From G963666945 sp963666945 (GTDB lineage Bacteria; Bacteroidota; Bacteroidia; Bacteroidales; Marinifilaceae): a DNA stretch of 40,177 bases. Position 1 is the first letter of the stretch; the number at the start of each line of letters is the position of its first letter. Shown piece by piece: positions 9,103-17,189 of the stretch. The notes under the pieces are model-generated. The model was not told where the DNA came from. It ran no database searches and was given only the letters and a program-made list of their open reading frames with translations. Location: positions 1 to 40,177 of the forward strand of contig CAXXRT010000041.1 of NCBI GenBank assembly GCA_963666945.2, given 5' to 3'. Position numbers and translations under genes: made by a program.

Positions 9103-10089
9103 ATGAATATAAACCAAGATATACTTGATATTATTGCGGCTAAACTTAATGGAGAGAAAATAGCTGATAACGAGCAAGAAACTTTAGATAATTGGCTTGA
9201 TGATTGTACTGAGAATAAGAAGATTTTTCAGGAATATAAAGATATCTACCAGAATAAAGAGGATATAGCTTTTTTTGAGGGTATTGATGCAAATAATGCC
9301 TGGAAAAATCATCTTAATAGGGTTAATTCTTCTAAGGGCTTAAATTTAAGACCTTTTTTAAAGTATGCTGCTATTATATTGCCAATAATTATTGCATCGT
9401 CGATATTATTAAACTGGGTTAAATGGGATATTCTCTCAAGTGGAGACTATTGTAATATTGTGGTTTCCAGAGGCCAGATGCAGGAGATAGTTTTAGCTGA
9501 CGGGACAAGGGTTTGGATTAATTCAGATTCTGAATTTAAATATCCTAAGGAATTTAAAGGTAATACCAGGGAGGTTTATTTAAAAGGAGAGGGGTATTTT
9601 AGTGTCACAAAGAATAGGGAGAAGCCTTTTGTAGTAAATTCTGATTTAATGAATATAAAGGTATTAGGTACTGAATTTAACTTGAGCTGCTATGAAAATA
9701 GTGAAAATGTTGAAGCAACTTTATTTGAGGGTAAGATTTCTTATTCTACAAAAGATAAAGAAGGAATTCTGGAACCAGGCTTTCAGGCTGTATTTAACAA
9801 GGGAAGTAAGAAAGTAGTGATTAGAAAAGTTGATGTTTCTGAATTTTCTTCATGGAAAGATGGTATATATCTTTTCGATGGAATAAAAATTGAAGATCTG
9901 GTGGTTAAAATTTCCAGATGGTACAATATTGAAGTAGTATTTAAAAGTGAGTCTGTAAAAACAATGGAATTCACAGGTGCAATGGAGAGAGATAAACCTG
10001 TTGACTTTATTATAGAATTACTGGAAGAAACAAATTCAGTAAAATGTGATTTTAAAGAAGGTGTGTTGTATATAGATATAATACCTTAA
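9103..10089 (+). CDS. FecR-family anti-sigma factor / transmembrane sensor
   Basis: A 328-residue inner-membrane regulator. The cytoplasmic N-terminus (1-80), with an ENKKIFQEYKDIY-type DUF4880-like helical region, should bind the sigma factor encoded just upstream. A single membrane helix (LKYAAIILPIIIASSILL, about 84-101) leads to a periplasmic FecR domain with GQMQEIVLADGTRVWINSDS and TREVYLKGEGYFSV. The C-terminal STN-like DUF4974 portion ends with a FTGAMERDKPVDFIIELL segment. It lies 65 nt after the sigma gene and 109 nt before the receptor, and the second gap holds two hairpins. Family and pairing are secure; the inducing ligand is unknown. Confidence 0.93.
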   Translation: MNINQDILDIIAAKLNGEKIADNEQETLDNWLDDCTENKKIFQEYKDIYQNKEDIAFFEGIDANNAWKNHLNRVNSSKGLNLRPFLKYAAIILPIIIASSILLNWVKWDILSSGDYCNIVVSRGQMQEIVLADGTRVWINSDSEFKYPKEFKGNTREVYLKGEGYFSVTKNREKPFVVNSDLMNIKVLGTEFNLSCYENSENVEATLFEGKISYSTKDKEGILEPGFQAVFNKGSKKVVIRKVDVSEFSSWKDGIYLFDGIKIEDLVVKISRWYNIEVVFKSESVKTMEFTGAMERDKPVDFIIELLEETNSVKCDFKEGVLYIDIIP

Positions 10090-10096
10090 GTATATA

Positions 10097-10171
10097 AATA
10101 ATCGGTAAATGCGCGAACACTTACCGATTATTCTGAAATAAATGCTAAAAGTTACGCGAATAGCTTTTAGC
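10097..10171 (+). ncRNA. Tandem hairpins with identical CGCGAA loops between fecR and the TonB receptor
   Basis: Hairpin 1: aataatcggtaa (10097-10108) pairs with ttaccgattatt (10121-10132); an inner TG/CA pair closes the loop CGCGAA (10112-10117). Hairpin 2: gctaaaag (10144-10151) pairs with cttttagc (10164-10171), with inner pairs through TTA/TAG closing the same loop CGCGAA (10155-10160). The stems share no sequence while the loops are identical. That suggests a structured RNA element with recognised loops rather than two terminators; no T-run follows either. It ends 27 nt before the receptor ATG. Listed as ncRNA for want of a better class; it is more likely a cis-acting intercistronic element. 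Function unknown. Confidence 0.6.
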
Positions 10172-10198
10172 GATTAAGAATCTTATTATTACAAATGT

Positions 10199-12868
10199 AT
10201 GAAAAAGTTGTTTATGAACAATTCCTTTAATATGAGAAAAAAAGGAATTAAACAAATGTTATTGATTATGAGACTAATTACACTCTTTTGTTTTGTGTTG
10301 ACAATGCAATTATCTGCAAGGGCATATTCTCAAAACAATCGCTTTAACCTTAATTTACATGATAAAAGTATCAAGGATGTTTTCAATCATATTTCAGAAA
10401 ACAGTAATTACCGTTTTTTCTACAACAATAAATTTAACGCAAAGAAAAAGGTAAGTATAGTTGTTAAATCATCTACGGTTCAGGATATTTTGGATAAGCT
10501 TCTAAATGGGACAAATTATTCCTATAAAATTAAAGATAACTATATTGTTATTAAAGAAGAAATAAAAGCCAGGAAAAGGTATACAATTAGTGGGGTTATT
10601 ACAGATAAAGAATCAGGAGAGAAATTAATAGGTGCAAATATTTTCGAAACTTCTTCACTTAAAGGAGCTGCTTCAAATGTTTATGGTTTCTATAGTTTAA
10701 CTCTTCCAAACGAAAAAATCAAACTAGCCTATTCTTTTGTTGGTTATAAGACGGTCGTAAAAGAATTTACTCTAAATAAGGATACTACTATAAATATTGA
10801 CTTGTTGAGTGTTAATACACTTAAGGAGGTTGTTGTTACTGCTTCCAGTTCATTAAAGGAAGTTCAGAGTCCTCAGATGAGTAATACGAAGATATGTATT
10901 GATAAGATAAAGAACTTGCCTTCGTTTTTAGGGGAGGCAGATGTAATAAAGACTATACAGTTGCTTCCGGGAGTTCAGTCTGGAACAGAAGGATCGAGTG
11001 GACTTTATGTAAGAGGTGGTGGACCTGATCAGAATCTTATATTACTTGACGGTGTACCCGTGTATAACGCAAATCATATATTTGGGTTCTTTTCTGTATT
11101 CAACCCTGATGCTGTTAAAAATGTTGAATTGTATAAGGGAGGTTTTCCTGCAAGGTTTGGAGGAAGACTATCTTCTGTTGTTGATATCAGGATGAAGGAG
11201 GGAAATGAAAAAGAATTAAAAGGTACTTTTTCAATTGGACTTATTTCTTCAAAATTAAATCTTGAAGGTCCTATAATAAAAGACAGAACATCTTTTAATA
11301 TATCTCTAAGAAGAACATATTTAGACATGGTTGCACGTCCTTTTATGAAAAAGGAGGATAGGGGTAATATGTACTACTTTTATGATGTTAATGCCAAGAT
11401 AAATCATAAGTTTTCGGAAAAAAGTAGATTGTATTTAAGTCTTTATACCGGTCTGGATAAAGCAGGTAATAATTCTGATGATAAATGGACAAATAATGAG
11501 GATACTTATTTAGAAGAAGATAATAGTAAACTAAGCTGGGGAAATATTACAGGGGCTTTACGTTGGAATTATATCTTTAGTAATAAGTTGTTTAGTAACA
11601 CAACTATTACCTATAGTAGGTACAATTTTAATATAAATTCTGACACAAAAGAAACAAATTTGACTAAAAACACATGGGAGAGAAATATATTCGATTATAA
11701 CAGTGGAATTAATGACCTAAGCTATAAGATTGATTTTGACTATTTTCCTTGTTCTGACTATCTGGTAAGGTTTGGTGCAAATTATATAAACCACACTTTT
11801 AAGCCTGGAGTAAATACATCGCAGATAGATGAAAGTGGTGAAAGTACAATTAATAAAAAATATGGAGATAAAGATATTCAGGCTACTGAATTTTCAGCTT
11901 ATATTGAGAATGAATTGAAATTAGGTAACAGATTAAACTTGAATATTGGTTTTCATTATTCTTGTTTTGATGTAAATAAATCTTTCTATCAATCGTTTGA
12001 GCCAAGAGCAAACCTCTCTTTTCTAATTAGCGAAAGATTCTCATTTAAAGCGGCTTATTCAAAAATGCAGCAATATATTCACCTTCTTTCTAATTCTTCC
12101 ATTAGTCTTCCTACTGATTTATGGGTACCGGTTACCGATAAGATTAAGCCTATGACATCGGAGCAATATGCTACGGGATTTGCCTACAATATTAAGGATG
12201 GTATTAATGTGTCAGTTGAAGGTTTTTACAAGACCATGGATAATTTGATTGAATATAAAGAAGGGGCTAGCTTTTTTGGATCTGCGACAGGATGGGAAGA
12301 AAAAGTTGAAATGGGGAAAGGATGGTCGTATGGTATGGAATTCCTTCTAAACAAGACAATAGGAAAAACTTCCGGATGGCTGGGATATACTCTTTCTTGG
12401 ACTGATCGTAAATTTGAGAATATTAGTTTTGGTGAAAAATTCCCAGCTAAATACGACAGAAGACACGATGTAAGTCTTGCAATGACTCATAAATTCAGTA
12501 AGAAATTCGATATAGGAATGAATTGGGTATATGGTACAGGTAATGCTTTAACTCTTGCAACCCAACGAATTGTGCCGAATCTTAATAAAACAAGTGGGTA
12601 TGCTGGGTTGGTGGATTTTTATGAAGGAAGAAATAACTACAGGGCTCCGGCTTATCATAGAATGGATATTGGATTTAATTTCCATAAAAAGAAAAAACAT
12701 GGTATAAGAACATGGAATATAAGTATCTATAATGTATACAACAGAAAAAATGCTTTCTACCTGTATTTTGGTCATGATAAAACAAATGAGAATGAAAATA
12801 AACAGGTTCTGAAACAGGTTAGTATATTCTCGATAATTCCTTCTGTATCATATATTTATAAATTCTAA
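10199..12868 (+). CDS. TonB-dependent receptor with STN signalling domain
   Basis: An 889-residue outer-membrane receptor for energised uptake of an unknown ligand. A long signal peptide region (to about residue 45, LSARAYSQ) is followed by an STN/secretin-N domain (about 50-120; LHDKSIKDVFNHISE). Next comes a carboxypeptidase-like regulatory domain (about 130-215; YTISGVITDKESGEKLIGANI), then the plug (about 220-335; LPSFLGEADVIKTIQLLPGV, YVRGGGPDQNLILLDGVPVYN) and a C-terminal beta-barrel to residue 889. The STN domain plus the upstream sigma/FecR pair makes it a transducer as well as a transporter. It is shorter than SusC porters and no SusD follows; the partner is a DUF4249 lipoprotein 12 nt downstream. 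The substrate could be a siderophore, peptide or other compound; the sequence does not say. Confidence 0.93.
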   Translation: MKKLFMNNSFNMRKKGIKQMLLIMRLITLFCFVLTMQLSARAYSQNNRFNLNLHDKSIKDVFNHISENSNYRFFYNNKFNAKKKVSIVVKSSTVQDILDKLLNGTNYSYKIKDNYIVIKEEIKARKRYTISGVITDKESGEKLIGANIFETSSLKGAASNVYGFYSLTLPNEKIKLAYSFVGYKTVVKEFTLNKDTTINIDLLSVNTLKEVVVTASSSLKEVQSPQMSNTKICIDKIKNLPSFLGEADVIKTIQLLPGVQSGTEGSSGLYVRGGGPDQNLILLDGVPVYNANHIFGFFSVFNPDAVKNVELYKGGFPARFGGRLSSVVDIRMKEGNEKELKGTFSIGLISSKLNLEGPIIKDRTSFNISLRRTYLDMVARPFMKKEDRGNMYYFYDVNAKINHKFSEKSRLYLSLYTGLDKAGNNSDDKWTNNEDTYLEEDNSKLSWGNITGALRWNYIFSNKLFSNTTITYSRYNFNINSDTKETNLTKNTWERNIFDYNSGINDLSYKIDFDYFPCSDYLVRFGANYINHTFKPGVNTSQIDESGESTINKKYGDKDIQATEFSAYIENELKLGNRLNLNIGFHYSCFDVNKSFYQSFEPRANLSFLISERFSFKAAYSKMQQYIHLLSNSSISLPTDLWVPVTDKIKPMTSEQYATGFAYNIKDGINVSVEGFYKTMDNLIEYKEGASFFGSATGWEEKVEMGKGWSYGMEFLLNKTIGKTSGWLGYTLSWTDRKFENISFGEKFPAKYDRRHDVSLAMTHKFSKKFDIGMNWVYGTGNALTLATQRIVPNLNKTSGYAGLVDFYEGRNNYRAPAYHRMDIGFNFHKKKKHGIRTWNISIYNVYNRKNAFYLYFGHDKTNENENKQVLKQVSIFSIIPSVSYIYKF

Positions 12869-12880
12869 AATTATAAGAAA

Positions 12881-13855
12881 ATGAAAGAAAATATTATATA
12901 TATATTACTTTGTTTGACTCTTCTTTCTTGTGAGAAGACAATAGATTTCAACGAAAAATCAGCAAAGCCTCTTATGGTTCTTTATTCGTATATTAATCCT
13001 AATAAGTATATAACTGCAGAAATAACTAAAAGCCAGTCGGTCATAAATGAGTTTAAATTAGAGAGAATAACTAATGCCGAGGTTTCTGTTTTTGAGGACG
13101 ATGTATTATTTGAAAAACTTAGTTACGACGAAGATAGTAAGTTATATAAAGGAACTAAACAACCTGTTGTTGGGAAAACATATTTACTAAAGTCTTCTAC
13201 TGCTGGTTTTGATAATATTAGTTCGCAGACTATTATTCCGGTAAAACCAACTATTTCTGGTTTTAGTTATACGATTACTGATAAAGAAACAAGTGATGAA
13301 AAAATAAATGCGACTATTAAATTTAAAGATGATCCCAATAAAAAGAACTACTATAGAATTGTAGTTGAAGAAGAAACTTATATTGAAAATCCCGAAGATA
13401 ATAGCTATACAGCTACATCTTGGACTAACGAGGGGTGGTTCTATGGATTTGAATTGGATGGAAATATTCAAAGAAAATGGTTTGAGGTGAAATCTAAAGA
13501 CCCAGCGATTACAGGGAAAGGACAATCAGGAGCGGATGATTATTTTGACGATATACCTGACAATATTTTTGCTGTTTTTAATGATGATTTATTTGATGGA
13601 GAGGAATATTCTTTAGAGTTCTCTTTTAATACTTACTATTATGAATGGGGGCATAAAAAAGTAACAGTTTATTTAATGTCAGTAACAGAAGATTACTATC
13701 TATATTTAAAATCGTATTCATCACAGATATATTTTGAGGATAACCCTTTTTCCGAGCCTGTTCAGATTTATACAAATATAGAGAATGGAGCAGGATTGAT
13801 GGGCGCTTATAATTATGATGGAGTATTAGTTTATGATAGAATGAATATGCAATAA
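12881..13855 (+). CDS. DUF4249 family outer-membrane-associated lipoprotein
   Basis: A 324-residue lipoprotein. The signal peptide ends in the lipobox LLSC with Cys at residue 17 (MKENIIYILLCLTLLSC). EKTIDF followed by KPLMVLYSYINPNKYITAEI and AEVSVFEDDVLFEKL is typical of DUF4249, a Bacteroidota family regularly encoded beside carboxypeptidase-regulatory-type TonB receptors. Many Asp and Glu residues follow in the second half (for example DDYFDDIPDN). It starts 12 nt after the receptor stop, so the two are almost certainly cotranscribed. By analogy with SusD it may be a surface lid or binding subunit for the receptor, but that role is inference. A hairpin at 13919-13946 may end the unit. Confidence 0.85.
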   Translation: MKENIIYILLCLTLLSCEKTIDFNEKSAKPLMVLYSYINPNKYITAEITKSQSVINEFKLERITNAEVSVFEDDVLFEKLSYDEDSKLYKGTKQPVVGKTYLLKSSTAGFDNISSQTIIPVKPTISGFSYTITDKETSDEKINATIKFKDDPNKKNYYRIVVEEETYIENPEDNSYTATSWTNEGWFYGFELDGNIQRKWFEVKSKDPAITGKGQSGADDYFDDIPDNIFAVFNDDLFDGEEYSLEFSFNTYYYEWGHKKVTVYLMSVTEDYYLYLKSYSSQIYFEDNPFSEPVQIYTNIENGAGLMGAYNYDGVLVYDRMNMQ

Positions 13856-13918
13856 ATATCTGCCAGTATTTATTGTATATTTATTACCCCCAAGGATATA
13901 TTATAATACAATTACCTT

Positions 13919-13950
13919 AAATGCCAATTAATAAAAATTGGCATTTATTA
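13919..13950 (+). terminator. Probable terminator after the receptor/DUF4249 unit
   Basis: The 11-bp perfect inverted repeat aaatgccaatt (13919-13929) / aattggcattt (13936-13946) has a 6-nt loop and a weak attatta tail. It lies 64 nt after the DUF4249 stop. The poor T-run makes it less certain than others here. Confidence 0.55.
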
Positions 13951-14125
13951 TTACCTGATATATTTTTACTCTATGATAATAAATTCAGTACACTATTGAG
14001 TCGTAATGGGTAATCTTAATAAAAATTTCTACGTATAATAAGAGTGTTGATCTTTTTTTATTTAACTTTACTATAAGTTTATGAAAGAGTACATTTTTAT
14101 ATCTTATTTCAAAAAAATATTTCAT

Positions 14126-15127
14126 ATGTGCAGACTATTGACATTTATTATACTGGCATTATTTTTTAACTCCTGTGCTGTATATAATACAGTAAGTTTT
14201 GAAGTTCTCTCTCCATCTGAAATAACTGTTCCTACTGATGTTAAAACTATTGCATTTGTTTATCGCAATACCTGGACACAGGCTGATACCTCATATTTAA
14301 ATAAAAATAAAATTGAGAATCAAGAGATAGAAGCTTTCTATGAGTTAATAAAGATATGCTATGAAGGCTTCTCTGAAGTTATCGTACCTACTGAAAAATA
14401 CGATTCGGTATATTTTTATATGATGGATCAGGAAATAATTGACGACAGGCAGAATATTCCTTTACTTAACTGGGATACAGTTAATAATATATGTTCAAGG
14501 CTGGGTGCTGATATTTTGGTTGTATTGGAAAATGGAAAATTTATTATTTCTAAAGAGTATTTAGGAGATTTCGAAAATCCTGATATCCATAATAACATAT
14601 CCTGGAATTTTGAATTAAGGTGTTACGATCCTTTGTATTCAAAAATTTTAGATAGAAAGATTTATAAGGATTCTGTTGATCTATCCAATATGATAAGTTA
14701 CGGAGAGTTTGATGATCCTGTTGGTTTTGAACTTGAAAGATTGAGCTATTCTATTGGAGAATTATATGCAATGAGAATAAACCCTTATTGGAAAGAAGTA
14801 TCAAGAAAAATATACAACACAGGTAATAAAGTACTTAGCGCAGGAATGTTCTATTTTAATAATGAAAAATATGATACAGCCATTTCTGTTTGGAATAAAC
14901 TGATCGATAATAAAAATCCAAAGTTAGCAGCCAGGGCATGCGTAAATATTGCCTGCGCAAATGAAATGCTTGGAAATATTGAGGAAGCTAAAAAATATGC
15001 ATCGTTGTCGTTGTTTTATTATGGTAAATATAAAGCTCCTGAAAATGAAATTAAATATTCTAATAATCTAATAGTAGAACTTCAAAGACGTATTATAGAA
15101 AATAAAATTCTTGAAGAGCAATTTTAA
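14126..15127 (+). CDS. Putative lipoprotein, DUF6340-like
   Basis: A 333-residue protein from this start; an in-frame ATG at 14081 would add 15 residues before it. The 14126 start gives a compact lipoprotein signal, MCRLLTFIILALFFNSC, with Cys at residue 17, and is preferred. The N-terminal half reads PSEITVPTDVKTIAFVYRNTW and resembles a family of uncharacterised Bacteroidota lipoproteins (DUF6340) by memory only. The C-terminal third has alternating Ala/Tyr helical motifs (AGMFYFNNEKYDTAISVWNK, ACVNIACANEMLGNIEEAKK) that look like a pair of TPR repeats. It has no obvious operon partner: it is flanked by a terminator upstream and a 128-nt gap downstream. Function unknown. Confidence 0.7.
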   Translation: MCRLLTFIILALFFNSCAVYNTVSFEVLSPSEITVPTDVKTIAFVYRNTWTQADTSYLNKNKIENQEIEAFYELIKICYEGFSEVIVPTEKYDSVYFYMMDQEIIDDRQNIPLLNWDTVNNICSRLGADILVVLENGKFIISKEYLGDFENPDIHNNISWNFELRCYDPLYSKILDRKIYKDSVDLSNMISYGEFDDPVGFELERLSYSIGELYAMRINPYWKEVSRKIYNTGNKVLSAGMFYFNNEKYDTAISVWNKLIDNKNPKLAARACVNIACANEMLGNIEEAKKYASLSLFYYGKYKAPENEIKYSNNLIVELQRRIIENKILEEQF

Positions 15128-15255
15128 ATATAGCTAATTCTTAATCCTTAATTGACTTTTTAAGTTCTAACATTTCAGCTTAATTACAATATAATTTGGG
15201 ATTTATCGTCAATAAAAATTAGAATGTTCTTATAATGTATAAAAATAATAAATTA

Positions 15256-16416
15256 ATGAAAAATTTTGATTTCTATAATCCTGTTAAGATTCTTTTTGGA
15301 AAGGGTAAAATATCAGAAATTTGTGACCATATCCCAGCTTATTCAAAGGTTCTTATTACTTATGGGGGGGGGAGTATTAAGAAAAACGGAGTTTACGATC
15401 AGGTTATATCTGCTCTTAAAAATCACAATTTCCTTGAATTTGGAGGTATAGAACCAAATCCTTCCTATGAAACTCTTATGAATGCTGTTGAGTTAGTAAA
15501 AAAGGAAAAGGTAGATTTTCTTCTTGCTGTAGGTGGTGGTTCTGTAATTGATGGAACAAAGTTTATTGCATGCGCGGCAAAATTTGAAGGAGAAGAACCT
15601 TGGGATATTTGTTCAAAACAGGCTCAGGTAAATAGTGCAATTCCATTAGCAACGGTATTGACATTACCTGCAACAGGATCTGAGATGAATATGAATGCAG
15701 TTATAACAAGAAAAGAGACAAAAGAAAAGCTGGCTTTTTATACTTATTTAAATCTTCCAAAGTTCTCTGTATTAGATCCTGAGACCACTTATTCTTTACC
15801 AAAACATCAAGTGGCAAATGGGGTAGTTGATGCTTTTGTGCATGTAATAGAACAATATCTTACTTACCCTGTTGATTCACCTATTCAAGATTATTTTTCC
15901 GAAGGTATACTGAAAACTCTCATTACAGAAGGAGAGAAATCATATAAGCTTGAAATACCAGACTATGAAAATAGGGCAAATATTATGTGGGCCGCAACCA
16001 TGGCCCTTAACGGCTTGATTGCTTGTGGCGTTATTACTGATTGGTCTACCCATAAAATAGGGCATGAACTGACCGCTCTTCATGGTATTGATCACGCTGT
16101 TACGCTTGCCATTGTTCTTCCTGGGGTTTTGAATGAAGTAAAAACATTAAGAGTACATAAGCTTCTTCAGTATGCCCGAAATGTGTGGGGAATAACTATT
16201 AATGATGAGAATAAAGCTATTGACATGGCTATAAAACAGACAGAAAACTTTTTTAATAGTTTGGGTATTAAAACAAGATTGTCGGATTATGGAGTTGGTA
16301 AAGAGACTATTGATTTTATTTTAAACAGATTTAAAGAAGCTGACTCAAAATATTTAGGATTTAGTGGTGATGTTACTATTGATAATCTTGAAAAGATTTT
16401 AATTTCTAGGATATAA
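15256..16416 (+). CDS. Iron-containing alcohol dehydrogenase (butanol dehydrogenase-like)
   Basis: An NAD(P)-dependent group III alcohol dehydrogenase of 386 residues that reduces aldehydes to alcohols (or the reverse) in the cytosol. An in-frame ATG at 15235 exists, but homologues begin with the NFDFYNPVKILFGKG block, so 15256 is chosen. TYGGGSIKKNG near residue 36, VGGGSVIDGTKFIA, and ATGSEMN belong to the cofactor-binding half. Metal ligands are suggested by DAFVHVIEQ and the HKIGHELTALHGIDHA segment, each with the expected Asp/His residues. The GGG of the first motif is encoded by a run of nine G (15364-15372), which is slippage-prone. It stands alone with a strong terminator. It may act as an electron sink in fermentation; the exact substrate is unknown. 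Confidence 0.88.
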   Translation: MKNFDFYNPVKILFGKGKISEICDHIPAYSKVLITYGGGSIKKNGVYDQVISALKNHNFLEFGGIEPNPSYETLMNAVELVKKEKVDFLLAVGGGSVIDGTKFIACAAKFEGEEPWDICSKQAQVNSAIPLATVLTLPATGSEMNMNAVITRKETKEKLAFYTYLNLPKFSVLDPETTYSLPKHQVANGVVDAFVHVIEQYLTYPVDSPIQDYFSEGILKTLITEGEKSYKLEIPDYENRANIMWAATMALNGLIACGVITDWSTHKIGHELTALHGIDHAVTLAIVLPGVLNEVKTLRVHKLLQYARNVWGITINDENKAIDMAIKQTENFFNSLGIKTRLSDYGVGKETIDFILNRFKEADSKYLGFSGDVTIDNLEKILISRI

Positions 16417-16435
16417 TTTATAACAAAAATGTATG

Positions 16436-16475
16436 AATAGCCTGTTTTACATGATTAAAACAGGCTATTTTTTTA
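16436..16475 (+). terminator. Intrinsic terminator of the alcohol dehydrogenase gene
   Basis: The 13-bp perfect stem aatagcctgtttt (16436-16448) / aaaacaggctatt (16457-16469) with an 8-nt loop is followed by a T-run. It lies 20 nt after the stop codon. Confidence 0.9.
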
Positions 16476-16690
16476 TGAAAATCATATAATATTATTTAGA
16501 TTCAATATGATTTATGAATTTCATTAATGTTTTTTAAAAATATTCAACTTTTCTTATCGTATGGATTTATAGTGAGTTAAGGTTTTTTACTAAAATTAAA
16601 ACTTTACTACAAACAATGGCTAGGCTTACACCAATGGTTATTTATTGTTGATTAATGACCCTTTTTTGTATATATTAGTAATAACAAAAA

Positions 16691-16699
16691 AAGGAGGTC
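16691..16699 (+). promoter_or_regulatory. Full consensus Shine-Dalgarno sequence
   Basis: AAGGAGGTC, with the GGAGG core at 16693-16697, sits 5 nt before the ATG at 16703. It is nearly fully complementary to the 16S rRNA 3' end. No other gene in this window has a comparable site; Bacteroidota seldom use one. Confidence 0.85.
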
Positions 16700-16702
16700 G
16701 AT

Positions 16703-17095
16703 ATGAAATTAGCAAAAATTTTATTACAGGTATTACTGATATCAATACTTACTTGTTCCTGTACTCTTTTTGAAAAATTCGAGATGCAATCAGATAAGTA
16801 TAAGGTTACATATTCTATAAATACAACAAAAGAATCTTCAATGACTAAAATAAAATATACAGATATAGAAGGCAATACTGTTATATTGACCGATTTTAAT
16901 TTACCATGGACATATGAAACAATTGTCAGTTCGGGACAAACAGTGATATTAGAGGTGTATGGAGATTTGCAGGAAACTGATATATATATGGAAATTCATG
17001 CTGAAAATGAAGAAAATAAGATGAAAAGAGATTTAATTAAGGAAAGGAATAATAATAAGCATTATCATTACTATGTTACACATACATTAGAATAG
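16703..17095 (+). CDS. Small MmpS-like lipoprotein
   Basis: A 130-residue lipoprotein: signal peptide with the lipobox LTCSC, Cys at residue 20 (MKLAKILLQVLLISILTCSC). The mature part reads VTYSINTTKES, KIKYTDIEGNTVIL and FNLPWTYET. This beta-rich pattern resembles MmpS-type accessory proteins (V-x-Y ... Y-x-D-x-x-G-N ... LPW), but that is by eye only. The tail is charged and His/Asn-rich. The start is fixed by a perfect Shine-Dalgarno, which is exceptional here and implies unusual translational control or high expression. It is a single-gene unit between two terminators. The natural role is unknown; no MmpL-type transporter is nearby. Confidence 0.7.
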   Translation: MKLAKILLQVLLISILTCSCTLFEKFEMQSDKYKVTYSINTTKESSMTKIKYTDIEGNTVILTDFNLPWTYETIVSSGQTVILEVYGDLQETDIYMEIHAENEENKMKRDLIKERNNNKHYHYYVTHTLE

Positions 17096-17121
17096 ATGTG
17101 AATTTTTATGGAGTATCTGAG

Positions 17122-17150
17122 ACCCGTGTTAAAAGCACGGGTTTTTTTTT
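17122..17150 (+). terminator. Intrinsic terminator of the MmpS-like lipoprotein gene
   Basis: acccgtg (17122-17128) pairs with cacgggt (17136-17142), followed by an unbroken T-run to 17150. It lies 26 nt past the stop, a classic rho-independent terminator. Confidence 0.9.
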
Positions 17151-17189
17151 ATGAAGATTTATATTAATTTCGAGTAAATTTTATGATAT

